From Chitinophagaceae bacterium (GTDB lineage Bacteria > Bacteroidota > Bacteroidia > Chitinophagales > Chitinophagaceae), in the NCBI GenBank assembly GCA_016786845.1, contig JAEUVB010000016.1:226206-290205 (forward strand): a stretch of 64,000 bases of DNA, in the 5' to 3' direction. A program made the position numbers and the translations under genes. Of the stretch, positions 1-8,460 are shown one piece after another. The stretch's first letter is position 1. Each line of letters opens with the position of its first letter. The notes under the pieces were generated by a model. It did not search any database and was not told the origin of the DNA. It saw only the letters and a program-made list of their open reading frames with translations.

Positions 1-2723
1 TGATCAAAATCACTCACCAGCATCTTCAACGGCTGATTGGCACTGCATTGGTAACGGCTATTGAGCCCATAATTGCCAAAAAGCATATCTTTTTGCCCAT
101 CCGCATTGATATCGGCAATCTTAATACAGTTCCACCACCCATGGGTCCCGGCCAAAGACAAGGGCTTGCTGCTCATATCTCCCCGATTATTTTTTACAAT
201 GCTGATGGGCATCCACTCTCCCACAACCAAGAGATCTTTCCAGCCATCACCATCATAATCGAACCATTCGGCGGCTGTCACCATGCCGATTTCCTTTAAT
301 TCAGCATGAATCACTTCTTTAGTGAATTTTCCTTGGGCATTTTTCAATACATAGCTTTCCGGTACCAAACCATAATGTCCTGGAACGATACGCCCGCCGA
401 CAAAAACATCCGGGTCACCATCCTGATCGTAATCGTCGATGGCTAGGGCCTTGGCACTGACAGATATCTCCGGGAATTCTGCAGCCCGGCTGAAATTTCC
501 TTTGCCGTCATTAATATACAGACGCAGGGGATACATTTTGTCTTGTCCCGGAAACTCATTTCCGCCGCAGGCCACCATTAAGTCCTGATCACCATCTCCG
601 TCGGCATCAAAAAAGCGGGAGGCCCCGTCTTCAAATCGTTTGTCGGCCACGAGAGCAGGTTGATATGTTTTATCAAACCGGTCATTCACCTTTTGGCGAT
701 AAACCTGCCCCTCATATCCGGCCGCCCCGCCTATGAAAAAGTCCTCCAATCCATCGCCGTTCACATCCGCCACAGCCATGCAGGGACCCGATTGAGAATA
801 TCTTCTGGGTAATAAAGGCTCTAACTTGTAATCGATGTATTCGTTTTCGGAATAAATGACATTCAGTAAGCTGGATGCCGTTTCATCTCTCATCAAGCGA
901 TTATCCGGATTTTCGACCCCGGGTTGAAATTCGGCTGTTTCCGGATGCAGAACCAGGGTTTGATTGGCTTTTTGATCCATTAAGACCTGCGAATTAGAAT
1001 TCGGCCACAATACTTTTACGGTGCACGCAGACTGAGTCCCCAACCCGAAATGCAATACCGGATCATGACTCGATAAATAGCCACGGGTTGGCTCCAACCA
1101 TTGCACCTGCTCGACGCCATCTAATGTTCGGACCGTCACACGAGCACCATACACATCTTTTCCGGCCGCATCGCGGCAACGAATACGGATATACTTGCTT
1201 TGTTTATTGTCGCTGCTATTGTTTCGATAAACGAAAGCCTGTTCGTTGGTATTGTTCACGATCAAATCGAGATCGCCATCCAAATCCAGGTCGCCGTATG
1301 CTGCTCCGGCACTCCAGGATGGTGTGTTCAAACCCGCTTCAGCCGCCACATTGGTAAACTTTAGACTCCCGTTATTCTTAAAAAAGTAATTGGGCACTTT
1401 TACGGAAGGGAATACCTGAAAGAGGTCATACACACTTTGCTGATCACCGGGTTTATTGAGTTCTTTGATTACCGAATCGAGTTTGTATTTCGCCACATCC
1501 ATATCACTGATATCGCGAAGCAGGCCATTGGTGATGAAAATGTCCTTTTTCCCGTCATTGTCAAAGTCGGCGATAAGGGGGGCCCAACTCCAATCGGTAA
1601 AGGCCATTCCTGCATAATACGAAATGTCGGAATAGATCTTGTTTTCATGATTGAGTTGCAGCACATTCTTGACATATTGCTTGCCGAACCCGTACTGAAC
1701 CATTTTGGCGAACTGGTCATTATTCTGAGCCACCTTCAATTGCTTCTGCCGCTGATTGACCTCCGGCAGCATGTCCAAAACCAACAAATCGGGAAAGCCA
1801 TCGTTGTTGATATCCGCATAGTCCGACCCCATGGAATTATAGCTCATGTGTTTGAAATAATCATCCACCCGGTCGGTATAGGTGCCATTACGGTTGTTGA
1901 TATATAATTTGTCGGGATGAATGTAGTCGTTGCAGACATAAATATCAGGATATAGGTCGGCATTGAAATCGCCAATCACCGCACTCAGACCAAATCCATA
2001 ATTGAGCAGCCCTGCTGCCTCGGTCCGGTCGCTAAAGTGTCCGGCCTTGTTCTCATAATACCGGTCGCTCACATATTCGCTTTCTGTTTCTTTTACCGCC
2101 TCCAGTTTGCCGCTTGAACCATATTTCAAAAAGACGGTCTTGGCTTCCTGGAAATTATATGGATGGTTGAGCAAATACAGATCCAAATCGCCGTCAAAAT
2201 CCATATCCTGAAAATAGGCCTGAGTACTGTAAGACGCATCGTCCAACCCCATCTCTTTTGCACGATCCGTAAAGGTGCCATTGCGATTGTTGATATACAA
2301 CATATTCCTTCGTTCATCGGGTTTGGTACTGGCAGACTTACAGATATAAATGTCCAACCAACCGTCACCATTTACATCGGCCATGGTCACACCGGTCTTG
2401 AAACCGATACCCCCCGCAACACCGGCCTCCGCAGTTACATCTTTGAATTTCATGTTCCCCAAATTCAAATACAATTTATTTGGGGTCATGTTGGCATTAA
2501 AATAAATATCGGGAAGTCCGTCATTGTTGATATCCCCGATAGACACCCCGGCGCCGTTATAGAGATATTCATAACCCAGAATATTCATCTGTTTATTTTC
2601 GGCAATACCATTCACAAAGTCGATACCTGATGTCGCGGAAGACAAGGCGGTGAATTGCGGAGCTTGTGCGAATCCTTTCAAACCGCAGACAAGGCACAAC
2701 AAACGAATGGTGAAACGGATCAT
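1..2723 (-). CDS. FG-GAP/VCBS repeat protein with ASPIC-UnbV domain (C-terminus beyond window)
   Basis: An open frame runs from the ATG at 2721-2723 to the window edge without a stop (over 900 codons). The N-terminus is a signal peptide ending near GFAQ. At least seven calcium-binding-loop repeats of the type DxNxDGxxDIY follow (DINNDGLPDIYF, DVNGDGWLDIYIC, DMDFDGDLDLYLL and others), then an ASPIC/UnbV-like segment (YIRIRCRDAAGKDVYGARV, GLGTQSACTVKVLW), then a second set of repeats (DVNGDGLEDFFIGG, DADGDGDQDLMVACGG, DYDGDGWKDLLVVG). These repeats build a beta-propeller in secreted proteins. The gene starts 12 bp after the haloperoxidase-like gene ends, so the two are probably co-transcribed. 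The ligand or substrate is unknown. Family assignment is firm; function is not. Confidence 0.9.
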   Translation of the reverse strand, partial: MIRFTIRLLCLVCGLKGFAQAPQFTALSSATSGIDFVNGIAENKQMNILGYEYLYNGAGVSIGDINNDGLPDIYFNANMTPNKLYLNLGNMKFKDVTAEAGVAGGIGFKTGVTMADVNGDGWLDIYICKSASTKPDERRNMLYINNRNGTFTDRAKEMGLDDASYSTQAYFQDMDFDGDLDLYLLNHPYNFQEAKTVFLKYGSSGKLEAVKETESEYVSDRYYENKAGHFSDRTEAAGLLNYGFGLSAVIGDFNADLYPDIYVCNDYIHPDKLYINNRNGTYTDRVDDYFKHMSYNSMGSDYADINNDGFPDLLVLDMLPEVNQRQKQLKVAQNNDQFAKMVQYGFGKQYVKNVLQLNHENKIYSDISYYAGMAFTDWSWAPLIADFDNDGKKDIFITNGLLRDISDMDVAKYKLDSVIKELNKPGDQQSVYDLFQVFPSVKVPNYFFKNNGSLKFTNVAAEAGLNTPSWSAGAAYGDLDLDGDLDLIVNNTNEQAFVYRNNSSDNKQSKYIRIRCRDAAGKDVYGARVTVRTLDGVEQVQWLEPTRGYLSSHDPVLHFGLGTQSACTVKVLWPNSNSQVLMDQKANQTLVLHPETAEFQPGVENPDNRLMRDETASSLLNVIYSENEYIDYKLEPLLPRRYSQSGPCMAVADVNGDGLEDFFIGGAAGYEGQVYRQKVNDRFDKTYQPALVADKRFEDGASRFFDADGDGDQDLMVACGGNEFPGQDKMYPLRLYINDGKGNFSRAAEFPEISVSAKALAIDDYDQDGDPDVFVGGRIVPGHYGLVPESYVLKNAQGKFTKEVIHAELKEIGMVTAAEWFDYDGDGWKDLLVVGEWMPISIVKNNRGDMSSKPLSLAGTHGWWNCIKIADINADGQKDMLFGNYGLNSRYQCSANQPLKMLVSDFD

Positions 2724-2734
2724 GGCAAGGAATT

Positions 2735-4015
2735 TTAGCGTCTGGTTTTTATTTTATCCAATATAAATCCGGTCACCTCACGCCCCTGCAATGCCCCATT
2801 ATCCAGAGAGGGCATATAGTGAATGCCTCCATAAAAACGACTTACACTGGCCTGATCCGAAGCATCCCGAAACGATTTGAACGTTCGCGGGGCAAGACCT
2901 AAATACATTTGGGACGAGTCAACCACAGGATACATCTTAGGGAAAAAATGCGTGAGCATGGAAGAAGCTGCAGCCGAAACTACGCTATGCCCACTGGTAT
3001 ATTCGGGGAATGGCGGGGTTTCGATGAGCGGTAACCACTTGGCATCAATCAGGCGGTTGATATAGGTCTCGGGGCGAACGGAATTACTTTGGAACTTTTC
3101 GGCCCAGCAACTCAGAAATCCTTCGAAGATGGCGATGCTCACCAGCGTAAAGACTTCTGCCGACTGTTCTTCATTTGCCTTGACCTTGCGTAAAGCTTGT
3201 GCCGTGATTTTCATCCAATGTCCACCCGGAGTTACTTTATGAATGAAATAGGTGGCATGTCCTTTCACAACGGCCGTATTGGGATTGTCGTCCCAGTATA
3301 ATGCGGTATTAATTTTCGAAGAATCCTTTTCCTGATCCGAAAGATAGACCGCCAATGCGTTTTGATAATACAATGAAGTTTTATCTTCACTGTACGGAAT
3401 ATTCGGTATCGCCTTAACGTAATCGGAACGAGGGGCCACAAAGGAACGAATCAGGGGCCAATTGGGTTCCAACGCATTGTTATATTCAGGAGCGGTCGGT
3501 TTCCAGGCGCCCAAACTGTCATTGAGCACATAGCGCTGCATGGTTCGGGTTTCGATGTAATGGTCCTTCTTGATCCATTCAAATAAATATTGTGTCACCG
3601 TTTGCGCATAGGCCGTGGATTGTTGAATCAGGGCCGGATTCTTGGGCCAGTAGCGTTTCTCTGCATTCAAAAAGCTGTCTAACAAATGCTCGGAGTACAC
3701 TAATTTTTTTGCAACACCGATAAAAGCGCATTCTGCAGCCACAGCATAATCAATTTTTTTTGTGGGTTTCGGGATCGCCTGAAGGTGAGTGATTTGTCTG
3801 GACAAAGAATGCAGGGTATTATATTTTAAACAAAGCACTTCATAAGCGGCAATATTACTGTATACCTGTATGCGACCCGCCACCGGAGGACTAAATATAT
3901 CTTCCATGATGACATCGAGGAGTTTGAGGTTGCAACGATTGAGATAATCATTGGCAGCTCCATCGGAACATACGCAGCAAAGTGCGATCACCAGTAAGCT
4001 GATAAGCTTTCGCAT
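2735..4015 (-). CDS. Vanadium-dependent haloperoxidase / PAP2-superfamily secreted protein
   Basis: 426 aa from the chosen ATG at 4015, which begins MRKLISLLVIALCCVC, a signal or lipoprotein-type leader; the frame extends 35 codons further upstream but those residues are lysine-rich and unlike a leader. The PAP2/vanadium haloperoxidase active-site motifs are visible in order: K-x6-RP (KFQSNSVRP), SGHS (YTSGHSVVSAA) and SRFYGGIH. The family either oxidises halides with hydrogen peroxide or hydrolyses phosphate esters; the two activities cannot be told apart here. It lies outside the inner membrane. It is directly upstream of the FG-GAP/UnbV gene and probably shares its transcript. Confidence 0.87.
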   Translation of the reverse strand: MRKLISLLVIALCCVCSDGAANDYLNRCNLKLLDVIMEDIFSPPVAGRIQVYSNIAAYEVLCLKYNTLHSLSRQITHLQAIPKPTKKIDYAVAAECAFIGVAKKLVYSEHLLDSFLNAEKRYWPKNPALIQQSTAYAQTVTQYLFEWIKKDHYIETRTMQRYVLNDSLGAWKPTAPEYNNALEPNWPLIRSFVAPRSDYVKAIPNIPYSEDKTSLYYQNALAVYLSDQEKDSSKINTALYWDDNPNTAVVKGHATYFIHKVTPGGHWMKITAQALRKVKANEEQSAEVFTLVSIAIFEGFLSCWAEKFQSNSVRPETYINRLIDAKWLPLIETPPFPEYTSGHSVVSAAASSMLTHFFPKMYPVVDSSQMYLGLAPRTFKSFRDASDQASVSRFYGGIHYMPSLDNGALQGREVTGFILDKIKTRR

Positions 4016-4049
4016 GTTCAAATAATTTGTATAAAGATAAACATCAAGA

Positions 4050-4655
4050 CTAAGGATGAGCGATTTCTTCCTCTTTTTTCGTTTCAGTCTCTTCTTCATC
4101 GTAGCCGGCCATGCCGCCACTTACCGCCATTTTCATGGCATCACCAGGATTCATGTTAAGGGGTTGAACACTTTCACGGTCCACAATGAGCAGAAATCCG
4201 CTCACGGCATAGGCGTGCGGCATATAGACCGCGATCTTATCACTGAGTCCGATTTTGCTGAGCTCCTGACGTGTAATGAACCCGATTTGATAGAGTTCAG
4301 GATTAGCGCGGACCTTTACCAGCACCGGCCGATTGAACTTCTTCTTATCCCCCATGAAACTTTCTACCACTTCTTTCACCGAAGTATAAATAAATTTCAG
4401 GAAGGGTGTACGCTCCAAAACTCCGTCGAAGAGGCCGATCAGAAACTTCCAAACGAGGAAGGTACTACCCAGCCATCCGATGAGAATAAGTGAAGAAATA
4501 ACAATGATGAAACCTATACCCCGTGGTACATAAGGAATTTTGGTATCAACAAAATCAAAGATGGAATAGGCGGCCCATGCAGTAATGGCTATTGGAGAAA
4601 TGATAATGACTCCTTGAAAAAAATATCGCAGGAGATAACTGGCCGCTTTTCGCAT
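4050..4655 (-). CDS. DUF502 family membrane protein
   Basis: 201 aa. Two hydrophobic segments near the N-terminus (about residues 10-32 and 46-75) are followed by a soluble domain with the family's characteristic FLKFIYTSVKEVVESF and YMPHAYAVSGFLLIV segments, and a charged EEETETKKEEE tail. DUF502 proteins are inner-membrane proteins of unknown biochemical role. The gene precedes the haloperoxidase pair by 34 bp on the same strand. A -7 box lies 4 bp before the ATG, which predicts a leaderless transcript. Confidence 0.88.
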   Translation of the reverse strand: MRKAASYLLRYFFQGVIIISPIAITAWAAYSIFDFVDTKIPYVPRGIGFIIVISSLILIGWLGSTFLVWKFLIGLFDGVLERTPFLKFIYTSVKEVVESFMGDKKKFNRPVLVKVRANPELYQIGFITRQELSKIGLSDKIAVYMPHAYAVSGFLLIVDRESVQPLNMNPGDAMKMAVSGGMAGYDEEETETKKEEEIAHP

Positions 4656-4659
4656 GCAG

Positions 4660-4667
4660 CAAAGATA
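4660..4667 (-). promoter_or_regulatory. -7 promoter box (TATCTTTG) for the DUF502 gene
   Basis: The minus strand reads TATCTTTG, a full match to the Bacteroidota TAnnTTTG box, and 4 nt (CTGC) separate it from the ATG. No TTG -33 box is seen at the usual distance. Confidence 0.6.
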
Positions 4668-4799
4668 GGGTAGGAGTTTTTAGTGTTTAATGTTTAGTTT
4701 TTTGTTCCAAGCCAAGATTTGAATTCGCTAAGGGTGCAACATATTTGGGCGTCATCATTTCGGATTCTACGGAATGCGTTCCCGCTGTTCGGGGCTTCG

Positions 4800-4849
4800 G
4801 TCTCTTTGTGTGTCTCCCATGCTTCGCAAGAGGAGACACACAAAGAGAC
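4800..4849. repeat. Perfect 18-bp inverted repeat, 14-nt loop
   Basis: The arm GTCTCTTTGTGTGTCTCC (4800-4817) is exactly complementary to 4832-4849; the loop can add CTT/AAG pairs around CGC. There is no T-run on either side, so a classical intrinsic terminator is unlikely. Confidence 0.9.
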
Positions 4850-5058
4850 TGCCCCCTACCATCGGGCGCAAAGAGGGAGGGTAGGTCGCTGTCGGGAAGA
4901 CCGTATTGATGAGCCGTAAATACTGATCATTTATGCCTTTGGCAGATGATGGTGTAAGCAGGATTGATCACATTAGGCGTAGCAACCTTGACTCGGAAGA
5001 CTTTAAACCGAGGATCGTTTAACCCATCCGGCGATGCGGCCAACGCGCGTGAAGGATG

Positions 5059-5116
5059 GTAGCGGATAGCCCGGATCCGCCGCGGCGGAGAGGACTAGGA
5101 GCGGACAGCCTGACCC
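5059..5116 (+). repeat. Dispersed structured repeat, copy A
   Basis: The block contains two internal near-repeats, AGCGGATAGCCCGGATCC (5061-5078) and AGCGGACAGCCTGACCC (5100-5116), around the perfect palindrome TCCGCCGCGGCGGA (5076-5089). A second copy lies on the minus strand at 39604-39660 and shares the order GGAwAGCCCG, GAGGACTwG, AGCGGAmAGC. It is probably a REP-like element or a structured RNA segment. Confidence 0.7.
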
Positions 5117-5365
5117 TGAGGCGGGTGCGGGAAACGGTATATCTTTAGGATGATGCACTCCTTAGCACCGCCTCAGGGGCACGCCCAAAACAGCAGCATC
5201 CATTGATACCGGTATGCTGTTGAAATGGAACCACAGGTCCTAACCCCAAAATCGATCACGACAGGATCGTCGGGAGTATCATAACAGAGCAGCGAGGTAT
5301 TCAACCCTCCGACGGCTCCGCATCGGGATTGATCCCGCATTTGCGGGAAACGCTTCTTCGTCGCA

Positions 5366-5394
5366 TTGATTTTTCAAATAAGGACTTACTTTTG
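5366..5394 (+). promoter_or_regulatory. Promoter of pheS (TTG-N18-TACTTTTG)
   Basis: TTG at 5366-5368 and TACTTTTG at 5387-5394 are separated by 18 bp, matching the TTG/TAnnTTTG consensus of Bacteroidota. The ATG is only 4 nt after the -7 box, so transcription should begin at or next to the start codon. Confidence 0.75.
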
Positions 5395-5398
5395 CGAC

Positions 5399-6421
5399 AT
5401 GCAAGAACTAGCTGAAAAGATCGATCAACTGAAGCAAGAGATTGAAGCCATTGAGCTGAAAACGGCCGATGAGATCGAACATTACCGTATTCGCTTTCTG
5501 GGATCCAAGGGTCTCGTGAAACAATTGATGAGTGAAATGAAAAACGTGTCTTCGGATCTGAGAAAGGATTTCGGGGCGCGATTGAATGAGTTCAAGCAAT
5601 TTGCCGAAGCCAAGTACGAAGATTATAAAGAGCAGAAAAGCGGTTCTAAGAAAGCCGAACAGCCAAAAGCTGATATGAGTCTGCCGGCCTACCCTTCGGA
5701 AACAGGCGCCCGACACCCGATACAGCAAACCATGAACAAGATGATCGACATCTTTGCCAAGATTGGTTTTACGGTGACGGAAGGTCCGGAGATAGAAGAT
5801 GACTGGCATAACTTTACGGCACTCAACCTGCCCGAAAATCATCCTGCCCGCGATATGCAGGATACCTTTTATATATCTAAGAATCCCGATTGGTTGTTGC
5901 GCACCCATACGAGCAGTGTGCAAGTGCGTGTGATGAAAGAAGGCAAGCTTCCGATCCGTCAAATATTTCCGGGACGTGTGTATCGCAATGAAACCATTTC
6001 GGCCCGTGCGCATTGTTTCTTCCATCAGATCGAAGGACTGTATATTGATGAAAAAGTCAGCTTTGCAGACCTGAAACAGACCCTCTACTATTTTGTGAAA
6101 GAGATGTTCGGAGCCGATGTGAAGGTTCGCTTTCGTCCTTCCTATTTTCCCTTCACCGAACCCAGTGCCGAAATGGATGTGAGTTGTTTTATTTGCGACA
6201 GCAAGGGATGCAATGTGTGCAAGCATACCGGGTGGGTGGAGATCTTAGGTTGCGGTATGGTGCATCCGAATGTATTGAGCAACTGCGGTATAGACCCTGA
6301 AAAATATTCGGGCTTTGCCTGGGGCATGGGTGTGGAGCGCACCACCATGATGCAATACGGGATTAAAGACATTCGCGTTTTAAGTGAAAATGATCTGCGT
6401 TTCTTAAAACAATTCCGTTGA
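5399..6421 (+). CDS. pheS: Phenylalanine--tRNA ligase alpha subunit
   Basis: 340 aa. Charges tRNA-Phe with phenylalanine in the cytoplasm as an alpha2-beta2 enzyme with PheT, which is not in this window. An N-terminal coiled coil (about 1-90) is followed by the class II catalytic core with motif 2 (FPGRVYRNETISARAHCFFHQ) and motif 3 (FAWGMGVERTTMM), plus a Cys-rich C-x2-C...C-x2-C insertion (CFICDSKGCNVC). The ATG at 5399 is chosen rather than an upstream in-frame start because family members begin with this coiled coil and the promoter sits over the upstream codons. The SDR gene follows 37 bp downstream. Confidence 0.97.
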   Translation: MQELAEKIDQLKQEIEAIELKTADEIEHYRIRFLGSKGLVKQLMSEMKNVSSDLRKDFGARLNEFKQFAEAKYEDYKEQKSGSKKAEQPKADMSLPAYPSETGARHPIQQTMNKMIDIFAKIGFTVTEGPEIEDDWHNFTALNLPENHPARDMQDTFYISKNPDWLLRTHTSSVQVRVMKEGKLPIRQIFPGRVYRNETISARAHCFFHQIEGLYIDEKVSFADLKQTLYYFVKEMFGADVKVRFRPSYFPFTEPSAEMDVSCFICDSKGCNVCKHTGWVEILGCGMVHPNVLSNCGIDPEKYSGFAWGMGVERTTMMQYGIKDIRVLSENDLRFLKQFR

Positions 6422-6458
6422 TGGATATGAATTGTGACCTCCCTCATTCTGCGCGCAT

Positions 6459-7421
6459 ATGATCTTGGTGACAGGAGGCAGTGGACTGTTGGGGCAGCAT
6501 TTATTGAAGGCCTTATTGAAGGATGGCGAAATGATTCGTGCAACTTATTTGCATACCGATCCGCCGGCAGCATTGAGCCAGGGCATTGAATGGATGCGAT
6601 GTGATCTGGAAGAATATGAAGATATTGAAGCCGCATTGCAAGGCGTGACCCATGTGTATCATTGTGCGGCCATGGTGAGCTACGATCGGCGACTGCATGA
6701 ACGCATGATGCGTGTGAATATAGAGGGTACCGCCAACTTAGTGAACGCCTGTCTGGATAGGGGTATACAGAAACTCGTGCATGTAAGTTCCATCGCTGCC
6801 TTCAGCCAAGTAGAAGCGCCTGAGCTCGTGAATGAAACCACACCCTGGCTGCGCAGCAAAGAAGACTCGGCCTATGCACAAAGCAAACATAAATCGGAAA
6901 TGGAAGTGTGGCGGGGTATCGCCGAAGGCTTAAATGCCGTGATCGTAAATCCCTCTATCATCCTCGGTGAAGGCGATTGGAACAAAGGGAGTGCAGCACT
7001 GTTTCGCATCGTGAAGAATGAATTTCCATGGTATACCGGTGGTGCAACCGGATGGGTGGATGTGCAGGATGTTGTACGTGCGATGACCGGACTCATGAAG
7101 AGCGACATCGCAGGAGAACGCTTTATTTTAAACGGGGGTAACCATCCATATCGTGACGTATTTACCTGGATGGCAGAGGCTATGGGCGTTCGTCCACCAC
7201 ATCGTGAAGCCAGGCCCTGGATGGCAGAACTGGTATGGCGATGGGCCTATCTCAAGAGTATGCTGACCGGAAAAGAAGCCACCCTCACGAAAGAAACGGC
7301 ACGAAGTGCACAACGCATTTCCGCCTATGACGGGAGTAAGATTTGTGGGGTTTTGAAAGGTTTTGAGTATACGGGGGTCAAGGAGACGGTGAAGAGAGTT
7401 GGGGACGTTTTGAGTGTTTAA
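6459..7421 (+). CDS. NAD(P)-dependent epimerase/dehydratase (extended SDR)
   Basis: 320 aa. The N-terminus has the Rossmann nucleotide motif TGGSGLLG (residues 5-12) and a catalytic-type Y-x3-K (YAQSK), with HVSS before it, as in extended short-chain dehydrogenases. The overall pattern is closest to the dihydroflavonol reductase / 3-beta-hydroxysteroid dehydrogenase branch. The substrate cannot be read from the sequence. It follows pheS closely on the same strand and has no obvious promoter of its own. Confidence 0.88.
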   Translation: MILVTGGSGLLGQHLLKALLKDGEMIRATYLHTDPPAALSQGIEWMRCDLEEYEDIEAALQGVTHVYHCAAMVSYDRRLHERMMRVNIEGTANLVNACLDRGIQKLVHVSSIAAFSQVEAPELVNETTPWLRSKEDSAYAQSKHKSEMEVWRGIAEGLNAVIVNPSIILGEGDWNKGSAALFRIVKNEFPWYTGGATGWVDVQDVVRAMTGLMKSDIAGERFILNGGNHPYRDVFTWMAEAMGVRPPHREARPWMAELVWRWAYLKSMLTGKEATLTKETARSAQRISAYDGSKICGVLKGFEYTGVKETVKRVGDVLSV

Positions 7422-7560
7422 TTTTTAGTTTTGAGTTGACAAAGAATGTAATCCGTCCGGATTAAAGAGTTAAGTAATGTCCGATATAGTTAATCCCGTA
7501 AAATTTATCAATTTTTAAACGTGTGGTTATTTTTATGAATTAAATGAACCCATACATTGT

Positions 7561-8184
7561 ATGATAACTACACAGTACTCCATCCGGAATTATGTTCGCG
7601 CAAGAATTAATCCCTCTTTCGGTCCTCATGATGAACTCCCTTTCCGTACGGAAATAAAAACATTCAGCAAAGGTGAGATCATCACAGATTACGGACAGAT
7701 AGAACGATGTGCATACTTCCTGATAGAAGGTCTTATACAAATTTCTATCAGGAGAAGAAACGGTGATGAGCGCATTCTCAATATTTTTGAAGCAAACAGT
7801 TTTTTCTCTGCTTATATGTCATTTCTGACAGGAGAGCCTTCAGATAGCTGTATCATTGCCCTGGAGGACGTTACTGTGGAAGTCATTCAGCGAAATGATA
7901 TTGTAGCCACTTATAAACACAGTCTTCTGTCTAACCAGATCAGGGCAGAGGTGATAGAAACATACTATGTCTACATCACAAAAATGCAAATGGTATTACT
8001 CGACTATAGCCGTACCGAGCGCTATCAGTATTTATTAAAAACCAGACCTGGACTCATCAATATGGTTTCCGTCAAAAAACTTGCACAACTTTTGGGCATG
8101 GACCCGAAAAGCCTCAGCAGAATCAGGGGGAAAATCGGTTCGTTCTGTGTGGCTATGTTGATGCTCACATCCTGCTTCCGCTAA
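7561..8184 (+). CDS. Crp/Fnr-family transcriptional regulator
   Basis: 207 aa. A cyclic-nucleotide-binding-type beta-barrel occupies roughly residues 25-125 (KGEIITDYGQIERCAYFLIEGLIQI). A helical linker and a short HTH follow (SVKKLAQLLGMDPKSLSRIRGKI), as in the compact Bacteroidota Crp-like proteins, with about a dozen extra residues at the C-terminus. The ligand is unknown. The gene after it, on the same strand, has a 26-bp palindrome over its promoter that could be this regulator's operator. Confidence 0.85.
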   Translation: MITTQYSIRNYVRARINPSFGPHDELPFRTEIKTFSKGEIITDYGQIERCAYFLIEGLIQISIRRRNGDERILNIFEANSFFSAYMSFLTGEPSDSCIIALEDVTVEVIQRNDIVATYKHSLLSNQIRAEVIETYYVYITKMQMVLLDYSRTERYQYLLKTRPGLINMVSVKKLAQLLGMDPKSLSRIRGKIGSFCVAMLMLTSCFR

Positions 8185-8322
8185 TAGGTCCTGGGTGAGC
8201 CTCAGTATTTCTATTCTGCTCATACACCTACATGATCAACCTTTTATGGGTATTGACATAGAGCTAAAAGTTGATGTGAATATTCCTGTTTAGCAGCATT
8301 AAAAACTTTTTTTCGAAAATCC

Positions 8323-8348
8323 AAAATGGTAACAAATGTTACCATTTT
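8323..8348. promoter_or_regulatory. 26-bp palindrome, candidate operator
   Basis: Arms AAAATGGTAACA (8323-8334) and TGTTACCATTTT (8337-8348) are perfect complements around 2 bp. The core is GTAAC-N4-GTTAC, the 5-4-5 layout of Crp/Fnr-family sites. It ends 16 bp before the -7 box at 8365, so a bound protein would cover the -33 region. Confidence 0.75.
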
Positions 8349-8364
8349 TCTTATTTCACCCGGA

Positions 8365-8372
8365 TACTTTTG
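8365..8372 (+). promoter_or_regulatory. -7 promoter box (TACTTTTG)
   Basis: Full match to TAnnTTTG, about 90 bp before the ATG at 8461. No TTG -33 box is visible; that position is overlapped by the palindrome. Confidence 0.6.
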
Positions 8373-8460
8373 CGCTGTTGTTCGGAACGATTGCGCAGTC
8401 TGAACGAACGACAAGGTACCTTTTAGTAAACAAATTTTATAACTATTAAATCTTTTAAAA

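Larger units (their letters stand above)
4656..5365. other. Gene-free region rich in inverted repeats
   Basis: About 710 bp between the divergent DUF502 and pheS genes with no convincing reading frame and higher GC than the coding flanks. It holds a very strong hairpin (4800-4849), one copy of a dispersed structured repeat (5059-5116), an 11-bp inverted repeat (CCCTGAGGCGG at 5114-5124 and its complement at 5168-5178) and small hairpins near 5325-5350. It could be a pile of mobile repeat fragments or encode a structured RNA; no known RNA family was recognised. Confidence 0.6.

Noticed and set aside
4719..4919. 66-codon open frame in the gene-free region
   Set aside because: It runs through the perfect hairpin, so the protein would be a translation of a palindrome; no start context or family resemblance.
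4656..5365. Possible RNase P RNA, tmRNA, SRP RNA or tRNA in the structured intergenic region
   Set aside because: None of the conserved core sequences of these RNAs could be found on either strand.
5408..6226. 272-codon frame opposite pheS
   Set aside because: Antisense shadow of a certain gene; histidine/phenylalanine-rich with no domain.
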